From contig NZ_CP041745.1 of NCBI RefSeq assembly GCF_007556815.1, positions 4,207,001 to 4,271,000 on the forward strand: a DNA stretch of 64,000 bases, given 5' to 3'. Both the position numbers and the translations under genes were made by a program. A model generated the notes under the pieces. That model was not told where the DNA came from. It saw nothing but the letters and a program-made list of their open reading frames with translations, and did no database searches. Of the stretch, positions 57,933 to 64,000 are shown in pieces; position 1 is the first letter of the stretch; every line of letters starts with the position of its first letter. Source of the stretch: Paraburkholderia megapolitana. Lineage in GTDB: Bacteria > Pseudomonadota > Gammaproteobacteria > Burkholderiales > Burkholderiaceae.

Positions 57933-59488
57933 CACATGTCCCAGTCGAATTCGTCGGCGTGCGGCAGCGGCGTCTCGGGCTGCGCCGCGTAAACCGGGCG
58001 TGCCGCGTCGCTAACAGCCGCCGCCGAACGCGCATACGCCGTAGCCGCAGCTTGCGGCGTCACCCTTGCAGGCGCCTCGCGAGCCGTCTGCGATGCACTC
58101 GTGCCATTCGCCGGCAAAGTCTCTGGCAACGTCGCTGCACCACCGATCTCGCGAATCGACAAACCACCCAGTTCGATACCCACGGCCGCGAGTCGCTGTC
58201 TGAATGTTTCTCCATGGGCTGCGAGCCGCGCTGCGCCGCCGGGGCTTGCCTGCACCCGCGCGATCAATTGCGTGCCGGTCAAGGTCAGTTCGGCATCGAC
58301 GGTACCGAGCGTCGGTAGCGACAGCGTGAGGCGGGTGCGCCACGGTAGATCGTCGGTGGCGCTGCTGTCCGATGCGCCGCCGCGCCGTTCGTCGTTTTCC
58401 TGTTCGATGGTCCAGTCGAGCCGCGCGCCGGGCCACGCCTCGCCAGTCCAGCGAAACTGCCCGGTCGCCAGCAGATCGAGTTGCTGACGCACCAGCGGAA
58501 TGGTTGCTGCGTGGATTGCGGCAGTTGCCGGTTGAGCGGCGTCGGAGGCGGTACCGTTGGATGTATCGCCGGATACGGCAGCGTGCGATGTGGAGCGTTG
58601 CAGAGAGCCGGCCGGTGTTTGTGGATCAGCGGCAGAAAAACGCACCGGCGCGCCGGCAAGCTGCGCGCCCGTCTGCGCATGCGCAGACACAGATACACCC
58701 GCGGAATTCTCCGGGGCCTGCTGCGGTGTCGCTTGTGAAGCCGGCTGCTCCGTCACACCGGTGCGCGACGGTTGCGCAGGTCCACTCCACGCAGACGGGT
58801 CGTTCTCGTCAAGCCATTCGAGCGGCAACTGCGTGGCCGCGGCGGCCAGCCGATTCTGCGGCTCGCCGGCCAGCGATGCCGGCGTGCGCTGTCCCGCGAG
58901 CCACTGCGCTAGATGTGCTTCATAGAAGAGCCCGCTTTGCGCGACCGTTTGCTGGAGCGCAGCGGCCAGCGCCGCCACGGGCAACGGCGATGCGGCAACA
59001 GCAGACATCGGTGCGGAAGCAAACGCCGATGAAAACGGCGCCACCGGACTGCCGGCAGCGCCAGCGGCAGCGCCACCGCCTGAAAGCAGCGCATCGGCAG
59101 CAGACCCGGCAGTGATATCGAACAGCGGCAGCACAGGACCAGCGCGTGCCGCCAGGTCGGCCAGCCCAGCCGTCAGCACCGCCGCACCCGCAACCGGCGC
59201 CACAGGCCACACCGGCACCTGCCCCACCACCGCAGGCGTCGCCTCTCCACCGGAGCGCATGATCGCGTCGAGCGTCAACGCCACCGCCGACAACGCCGTC
59301 TGCGTCGATGCCATCGGTCCCGCCGAATTCCCCGCAAGCGAGCCCGCCCCTTGCGGCAACGGCGTCCCAACACTCAACGCGGAAGCGCCGGTCTGCGACG
59401 CGGTCGCATCGCCCGCGGCACTCCCCGAGAGCAGGCTGTCGATCCGGCTCGCAAGCAGCGAAGCGATGGCCGTGTCGATTCCGTTCAT
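57932..59488 (-). CDS. fliK: flagellar hook-length control protein
   Basis: 518 residues from 59488 (MNGIDTAIASLLASR). The N-terminal two-thirds is Ala/Ser/Thr/Pro-rich and disordered-looking, as in FliK rulers. The conserved C-terminal domain is RTRLTLSLPTLGTVDAELTLTG through SIREIGG. Secreted through the flagellar export apparatus; measures hook length and triggers the switch from hook to filament export by acting on FlhB. Lies 65 bp after fliT. Confidence 0.9.
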   Translation of the reverse strand: MNGIDTAIASLLASRIDSLLSGSAAGDATASQTGASALSVGTPLPQGAGSLAGNSAGPMASTQTALSAVALTLDAIMRSGGEATPAVVGQVPVWPVAPVAGAAVLTAGLADLAARAGPVLPLFDITAGSAADALLSGGGAAAGAAGSPVAPFSSAFASAPMSAVAASPLPVAALAAALQQTVAQSGLFYEAHLAQWLAGQRTPASLAGEPQNRLAAAATQLPLEWLDENDPSAWSGPAQPSRTGVTEQPASQATPQQAPENSAGVSVSAHAQTGAQLAGAPVRFSAADPQTPAGSLQRSTSHAAVSGDTSNGTASDAAQPATAAIHAATIPLVRQQLDLLATGQFRWTGEAWPGARLDWTIEQENDERRGGASDSSATDDLPWRTRLTLSLPTLGTVDAELTLTGTQLIARVQASPGGAARLAAHGETFRQRLAAVGIELGGLSIREIGGAATLPETLPANGTSASQTAREAPARVTPQAAATAYARSAAAVSDAARPVYAAQPETPLPHADEFDWDM

Positions 59489-59553
59489 CCCGAGTCCCTT
59501 ATCAGAGAGGTCCGCACTCCCGCTGCGCCCGCGCAGCGGCAAGCCGGACCGGC

Positions 59554-59883
59554 TCAGCGCGCGCCGTACAACTCCTTCAGCACCCGACCGGGTCGCCCGG
59601 ATGCGAAGAGCGTCGACAGCTTCGCGAGACGCGGGCTGGCCAGTTCGCGGATCGCAGCGTCGTCGGCGAGAATCCGGCGCAGCAGTTCGTACTTGCGCAG
59701 CCGTTCCGCGTCGTTGAGCTGTACGTCGAGCTCCGCTTCTTTCAGCGCCTCGACCAGAAACCGGTATTCGTCCTGCAGGTGCTCCAGCTCGTTCCACAGG
59801 GAACGTTGCGCGGCGGCCAGCATGCAACTGGAAATCGCGGCGATCGCCTCGTAGCGGGCGAAATACTCTGCGTGGTTGGTCAT
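59554..59883 (-). CDS. fliT: flagellar export chaperone FliT-like
   Basis: 109 residues, mainly helical (AIAAISSCMLAAAQRSLWNELEHLQDEYRFLVEALKEAEL). Sequence conservation in FliT is low; the call rests on size, helical pattern and the position between fliS and fliK. FliT binds the filament cap protein FliD and in enterics also FlhDC. Start overlaps the fliS stop by 4 bp. Confidence 0.8.
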   Translation of the reverse strand: MTNHAEYFARYEAIAAISSCMLAAAQRSLWNELEHLQDEYRFLVEALKEAELDVQLNDAERLRKYELLRRILADDAAIRELASPRLAKLSTLFASGRPGRVLKELYGAR

Positions 59884-60314
59884 CTGATGTTTTCTGCCGG
59901 CGATTGAGCCGCCATGCGCGCCACTTCGGGTGCAATTCCGATCCATGCGTCTTCGAGCGTCGCGAGCAGGCCGTCCACCTCGATCAGCATCGCTTCGCTC
60001 TGCTTCAGGTTGGCTTCCAGCAAACGTCGCGTCATATAGCCATACAAGCCATCCAGCCGTTCCGCGATCTCGCCGCCGGCCTCGATATTCAGCGACGGCT
60101 GCAAACCGCTCGCGACGATCTGGATCGCCTTGCCGATCGCTTCGCCGCGCGCCGCGACATTGCCTTGCTGCAGATGCAGCCGCGCCAGCGCAATCGCCTT
60201 ACGCGCCCCCTGATACAGCATCACGATCAGACGATGCGGACTCGCGCCCATCACCCCTGTTTCGACTCCGACGCGTGCGTACGCATTGGCTCCAGAGTGT
60301 CCTGGGGAAAACAT
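59880..60314 (-). CDS. fliS: flagellar export chaperone for flagellin
   Basis: 144 residues. The N-terminal AYARVGVETGVMGASPHRLIVMLYQGARKAIALA is the FliS signature, followed by helices that wrap the C-terminus of flagellin. AGGAGG ribosome site before the ATG. First gene of fliS-fliT-fliK-flhB-like, with a sigma-28 promoter about 90 bp upstream. Confidence 0.94.
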   Translation of the reverse strand: MFSPGHSGANAYARVGVETGVMGASPHRLIVMLYQGARKAIALARLHLQQGNVAARGEAIGKAIQIVASGLQPSLNIEAGGEIAERLDGLYGYMTRRLLEANLKQSEAMLIEVDGLLATLEDAWIGIAPEVARMAAQSPAENIR

Positions 60315-60647
60315 TGGCGCTCCTCCTGTTGATGCCGTTTCGATTCGACCGGGGCACCGTCGCGACGCGCTTTGTCACCGCTGCGATGGACCTGTATCCG
60401 GGTTATCGGATGGTCATCGGGAAAGCTTTAGGCTGCTGTAAGGGGGAACGCGGAGAAATTTGCCGCACGGGCGGGAGGTATGCCAAACGGTGTGGCAAAC
60501 GGGTGGCGGGGTTCGACTGACGGCCACCGGCATAGCCGGTCCGCCGCGCGCGGCAATGGCGTTACGCGGCGGCGTACTGAGGGAATGCGGAACGAGAAAT
60601 CCAGCACGCCCGTTACCGGCACGCAGCCGGCACCGGGTGTGCCGCGT
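60315..60647. other. spacer between fliE and fliS
   Basis: 333 bp without a gene. It carries the sigma-28 promoter (60403-60430) and, right after the fliE stop, a small CCGGC/GCCGG hairpin (60616-60630) that might end the fliE transcript. Confidence 0.5.
60403..60430 (-). promoter_or_regulatory. sigma-28 (FliA) promoter for fliS operon
   Basis: On the minus strand TAAAGCTT (60430-60423), then TCCGATAA (60410-60403). The FliA consensus is TAAAGTTT, 11 bp, GCCGATAA; here the match is 6 of 8 or better in each box with one extra base in the spacer. The predicted start is about 80 nt before fliS, making this a late flagellar operon. Confidence 0.75.
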
Positions 60648-60989
60648 TCAGACCGAGATCTGCGAGATTTCGTTGTACGCGGCGACCAGTTTGTTACGCA
60701 CCTGCAGACCGAACTGGAAGCCGACATTGGCTTTTTGCATGTCGACCATCACGTCGTTCAGCGACACGTTCGCCGAGCCGAGTTCGAACGCTTTGGCTTC
60801 GCCGAGCGCGTTCTGCTGGTCGTTGCTGATCTTGTCGATCGATGCCTTCAGCGCCGACCCAAAGCCGCCGACATCCGCGGCATCGGACGCACTGTCCGCG
60901 GCCTTCGAGGTCGAGCCGCCGGCCGCCTGGGCTGCCATCGACTGCATCTGTTGCAGCGCGGACGCAAGGGGGTTCACGGGCACAGTCAT
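60648..60989 (-). CDS. fliE: flagellar hook-basal body protein
   Basis: 113 residues. The conserved C-terminal half is [46 protein letters not shown]. Connects the MS-ring (FliF) to the rod in the periplasm and is exported by the flagellar apparatus. Divergent from fliF, as in other Burkholderiaceae. Confidence 0.96.
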   Translation of the reverse strand: MTVPVNPLASALQQMQSMAAQAAGGSTSKAADSASDAADVGGFGSALKASIDKISNDQQNALGEAKAFELGSANVSLNDVMVDMQKANVGFQFGLQVRNKLVAAYNEISQISV

Positions 60990-61272
60990 GTTCGCTCCAG
61001 AAAAAAGAGAAGACGGCGACGCTGCGGGCCTTCACAGCCTAGTCTGAGTGCGACAAAGGCGCACCTGCCGATCTGACGAAAAGCATAGCAGCGGGCCATT
61101 TCCGACAGCCGCGAAAGTAGGGGGGAAACCCCGCTCTATTCGGTCAATCGGCTTACACGGTGCTGCGGATAATCCCCATCGTGAAAGTCTCTGTCCACGC
61201 GCCGCGCCCTCCGCTTCCTGCTGGACCGCCCGGCCACCGGCAGACGCAAGGCATCCCGGAGATACCCGACGC
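60990..61272. other. fliE-fliF divergent promoter region
   Basis: 283 bp separating fliE (leftward) and fliF (rightward). Includes the GGGG-AAA-CCCC motif (61122-61132) and an AT-richer patch; no sigma-28 match seen. Expected to carry the early (FlhDC or sigma-54 type) flagellar promoters. Confidence 0.4.
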
Positions 61273-63054
61273 ATGGATTCGTCAGCCAATTCTTTGATCA
61301 CCCCCGACGCCCGCATGGGCCTCGCCAGCGCGCCGCCCGGCGCGGGCGCGGCCGGTGCGGCCGGCGGCACGGCGGGCAGCGGCGCCGACCTGGGCGGTCT
61401 GGGCGGCGGTTTTGCCCAGCGCCTGCCGTCGCTCACACAGATGCGCGGCAATCCGCGCGCCCCGCTGATCTTCGCCGTCGCCCTGCTCGTCGCCGTCGTG
61501 GCGGCGCTCGTCCTGTGGTCGCGCGCACCGGACTACAAGGTGCTCTACAGCAATCTGTCCGACCGCGACGGCGGCTCGATCATCGCCGCGCTGCAACAGG
61601 CCAACATCCCGTACAAGTTCAGCGATGTCGGCGGCGCGATCCTCGTGCCCGCCGATCAGGTTCACGAAATGCGTTTGCGTCTCGCCGCGGCGGGCCTGCC
61701 CAAGAACGGCTCGGTCGGCTTCGAGCTGATGGACAACCAGAAATTCGGCATCAGCCAGTTTGCCGAGCAGATCAACTATCAGCGCGCACTTGAAGGCGAA
61801 CTGCAGCAGACGATCGAATCGATCTCGTCGGTACACTCGGCGCGCGTGCATCTGGCCATTCCGAAGCCGTCGGTGTTCGTACGCGATCGCGAGTCGCCGT
61901 CGGCATCGGTGCTCGTGGACCTGTATCCGGGCCGCGTGCTTGACGACGGCCAGGTGGTGGCGATCACGCATATGGTGGCGTCGGCGGTACCCGAGCTGCC
62001 GGTGCGCAACGTGACGATCGTCGACCAGGACGGCAACCTGCTCACGCAACCGTCTTCCGGCACCGGGCTCGATGCGACCCAGCTCAAGTACGTGCAGCAG
62101 ATCGAACGCGGCACGCAGCAGCGCATCGACGCGATCCTCGCGCCGCTCTTCGGTGCGGGCAACGCGCATTCGCAGGTCAGCGCCGACATCGACTTCTCGA
62201 AGCTCGAACAGACCGCCGAAACCTACACGCCGAACGCCACGCCGCAGCAATCGGCGATCCGCAGCCAGCAGTCGAGCACCGCGACCGAACTGTCGCAAGG
62301 TGGCGCATCGGGCGTACCGGGTGCGCTGTCGAACCAGCCGCCGCAGCCCGCCTCCGCCCCGCTCGTCTCCGCCAACGGTGCGAGCGCGCCGGCCGCGACA
62401 CCGGTCAGCGATCGCAAGGACACGACCACCAACTACGAGCTCGACAAGACGGTGCGCCATTTCGAGCAGGGCTCGGGCGGGATCAAGCGGCTTTCGGTGG
62501 CGGTGGTGGTGAACTATCAACCGCAGATGGACGCGAAGGGCCACGCGACGATGCAGCCGCTCGCCACCGACAAGCTCGCGCAGGTCGAACAGCTCGTGAA
62601 GGATGCGATGGGCTACGACGCGAAGCGCGGCGACTCGGTGAACGTGGTGAACAGCGCGTTCATGACCGACGTCGAACCGACCGTGGATGTGCCGTGGTGG
62701 CGCGCACCGGACATGATCGCGCTCGCGAAGCAGATCGCGACGTACCTCGGTATCGGCGCGGTCGCCCTGTTCCTCTACTTCGTGATGGTGAAGCCGGCGC
62801 TGCGCCGCGCCTTCCCGGCGCCCGCGCCGGTCGGCGCCGGTCATGCGCTGCCCGCGCCGGACGAACCGATGCTGCTCGACGGCCTGCCGACGACGCAACA
62901 CGCCGGCGACGCGGAAGACACCAACAGCCTGCTCGCGTTCGAAAACGAGAAGCACAAGTTCGAGCGGAACCTGGAATATGCGCGCAAGATCGCGCGCCAG
63001 GATCCGAAGATCGTCGCAACCGTCGTCAAGAACTGGGTGTCCGATGAAAGCTGA
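61273..63054 (+). CDS. fliF: flagellar MS-ring protein
   Basis: 593 residues from 61273; the upstream part of the open frame is not used because the N-terminus MDSSANSLIT follows a GGAGA site. Membrane helices at about 64-82 (PLIFAVALLVAVVAALVL) and 490-510 (YLGIGAVALFLYFVMV). Between them are the ring-building motifs, YKVLYSNLSDRDGGSIIAALQQANIPYKFS and IESISSVHSARVHLAIPKPSVF. The C-terminal tail binds FliG. Overlaps fliG by 11 bp. Confidence 0.97.
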   Translation: MDSSANSLITPDARMGLASAPPGAGAAGAAGGTAGSGADLGGLGGGFAQRLPSLTQMRGNPRAPLIFAVALLVAVVAALVLWSRAPDYKVLYSNLSDRDGGSIIAALQQANIPYKFSDVGGAILVPADQVHEMRLRLAAAGLPKNGSVGFELMDNQKFGISQFAEQINYQRALEGELQQTIESISSVHSARVHLAIPKPSVFVRDRESPSASVLVDLYPGRVLDDGQVVAITHMVASAVPELPVRNVTIVDQDGNLLTQPSSGTGLDATQLKYVQQIERGTQQRIDAILAPLFGAGNAHSQVSADIDFSKLEQTAETYTPNATPQQSAIRSQQSSTATELSQGGASGVPGALSNQPPQPASAPLVSANGASAPAATPVSDRKDTTTNYELDKTVRHFEQGSGGIKRLSVAVVVNYQPQMDAKGHATMQPLATDKLAQVEQLVKDAMGYDAKRGDSVNVVNSAFMTDVEPTVDVPWWRAPDMIALAKQIATYLGIGAVALFLYFVMVKPALRRAFPAPAPVGAGHALPAPDEPMLLDGLPTTQHAGDAEDTNSLLAFENEKHKFERNLEYARKIARQDPKIVATVVKNWVSDES

Positions 63055-64000
63055 AGGCGTAGCCAAGAGCGCGCTCCTGCTGATGTCGATCGGCGAAGAG
63101 GAAGCCGCGCAGGTGTTCAAGTTCCTCGCGCCGCGCGAGGTGCAGAAGATCGGCGTCGCGATGGCCGCGCTGAAGAACGTGACGCGCGAGCAGGTCGAGG
63201 AAGTGCTGACCGAGTTCGCGAAGGAAGCCGAGCAGCACACCGCGCTGTCGCTCGATTCAAGCGACTACATCCGCACCGTGCTGACCAAAGCACTCGGCGA
63301 GGACAAGGCCGGTGCGATCATCGACCGTATCCTGCAAGGCAGCGATACGAGCGGGATCGAAGGCTTGAAGTGGATGGATTCGGGTGCGGTTGCCGAACTC
63401 ATCAAGAACGAGCATCCGCAGATCATCGCGACGATCCTCGTGCATCTCGATCGCGATCAGGCGTCGGAGATCGCGGCGTTCCTCAGCGAGCGCCTGCGCA
63501 ACGACGTGCTGCTGCGTATCGCGACACTCGACGGGATCCAGCCGGCCGCGCTGCGCGAACTCGACGATGTGCTGACCGGCCTGCTGTCCGGCAGCGACAA
63601 CCTCAAGCGCAGCCCGATGGGCGGTATCCGCACGGCCGCGGAAATTCTCAACTTCATGTCGACCAGTCATGAAGAAGCGGTGCTCGAGAACGTGCGCCAG
63701 TACGACGCCGAACTTGCGCAGAAAATCGTCGACCAGATGTTCGTGTTCGAGAACCTGCTCGACCTCGAAGACCGCGCGATCCAGTTGCTGCTGAAGGAAG
63801 TCGAATCGGAGTCGCTGATCATCTCGCTGAAGGGCGCACCGCCCGCGCTGCGGCAGAAGTTCCTGTCGAACATGTCGCAACGCGCCGCCGAACTGCTCGC
63901 CGAAGATCTCGATTCGCGCGGTCCAGTGCGTGTGTCGGAGGTCGAGACGCAGCAGCGCCGCATCCTGCAGGTCGTGCGCAACCTCGCCGAAAGCGGACAG
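63044..64000 (+). CDS. fliG: flagellar motor switch protein FliG, 5' part
   Basis: Runs off the window end with 319 codons visible and no stop. Starts ATGAAAGCTGAAGG inside the fliF end, an arrangement that couples the two. The N-terminal FliF-binding domain (KSALLLMSIGEEEAAQVFKFLAPREVQKIG), the middle EHPQIIATILVHLDRDQAS domain with its EHPQ motif, and the start of the C-terminal torque domain are seen. Converts stator motion into rotation and direction switching. Confidence 0.97.
   Translation, partial: MKAEGVAKSALLLMSIGEEEAAQVFKFLAPREVQKIGVAMAALKNVTREQVEEVLTEFAKEAEQHTALSLDSSDYIRTVLTKALGEDKAGAIIDRILQGSDTSGIEGLKWMDSGAVAELIKNEHPQIIATILVHLDRDQASEIAAFLSERLRNDVLLRIATLDGIQPAALRELDDVLTGLLSGSDNLKRSPMGGIRTAAEILNFMSTSHEEAVLENVRQYDAELAQKIVDQMFVFENLLDLEDRAIQLLLKEVESESLIISLKGAPPALRQKFLSNMSQRAAELLAEDLDSRGPVRVSEVETQQRRILQVVRNLAESGQ

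Noticed and set aside
61282..63240. 652-codon minus-strand frame opposite fliF
   Set aside because: Antisense of a clear flagellar gene; composition typical of a shadow frame.

Overview
The window reads as chromosomal DNA from a beta-proteobacterium of the Burkholderiaceae, most likely Burkholderia or Paraburkholderia. The base composition is GC-rich with strong third-position GC, so long antisense shadow ORFs are common. The gene neighbourhoods also fit: glmU-glmS, then ttcA-folB-SDR, an SAH-riboswitch-led ahcY/metF operon, a pxpBCA cluster, dppABCDF, a 16-strand-type porin and a flagellar fli cluster. I see no rRNA, tRNA, insertion sequence, phage or CRISPR array.

Layout. 1-7 kb: the end of a TPR-like protein gene, a small secreted protein, a large secreted tandem-repeat protein, and trpS. 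trpS is preceded by what looks like a complete tryptophan attenuator (leader peptide with tandem Trp codons plus a terminator). A small lipoprotein-sized unknown and an H-NS-like protein follow. 7-14.3 kb: a nearly gene-free 0.9 kb stretch, then a TibC-type autotransporter heptosyltransferase directly upstream of its probable substrate, a 1674-residue AIDA-type autotransporter. 14.3-27 kb: housekeeping genes (glmS, glmU, ttcA, folB, a FolM-like reductase, a MidA-like methyltransferase, cca, a GST, an NDUFA9-like protein, slt, 5-formyl-THF cyclo-ligase).

27-32 kb: a MarR-type regulator divergent from 5-oxoprolinase genes pxpB-pxpC-pxpA and the DUF969/DUF979 membrane pair; repeats in the divergent spacer look like the operator. 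32-39 kb: dppA-dppB-dppC-dppD-dppF and a TraB/GumN protein, read leftward. 39-42 kb: ahcY, a four-TM membrane protein and metF under an SAH riboswitch. 42-45 kb: LrgA/LrgB pair with a divergent LysR regulator, and a YciI protein.

45-46 kb holds the most unusual locus. A short leader ORF with three consecutive His codons and a rho-independent terminator precede a HisRS-like protein reduced to the catalytic core. The core gene is split by a +1 frameshift at a site that closely resembles the prfB programmed-frameshift cassette, but with a His codon at the pause position.

46-57 kb is accessory metabolism (cytochrome b561, LysR, SDRs, porin, GMC oxidoreductase, AidB-like acyl-CoA dehydrogenase, aldehyde dehydrogenase, a second FolM-like SDR). 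57.6-64 kb is flagellar: fliS-fliT-fliK-flhB-like read leftward from a sigma-28 promoter, fliE leftward, and fliF-fliG rightward, with fliG running off the end.
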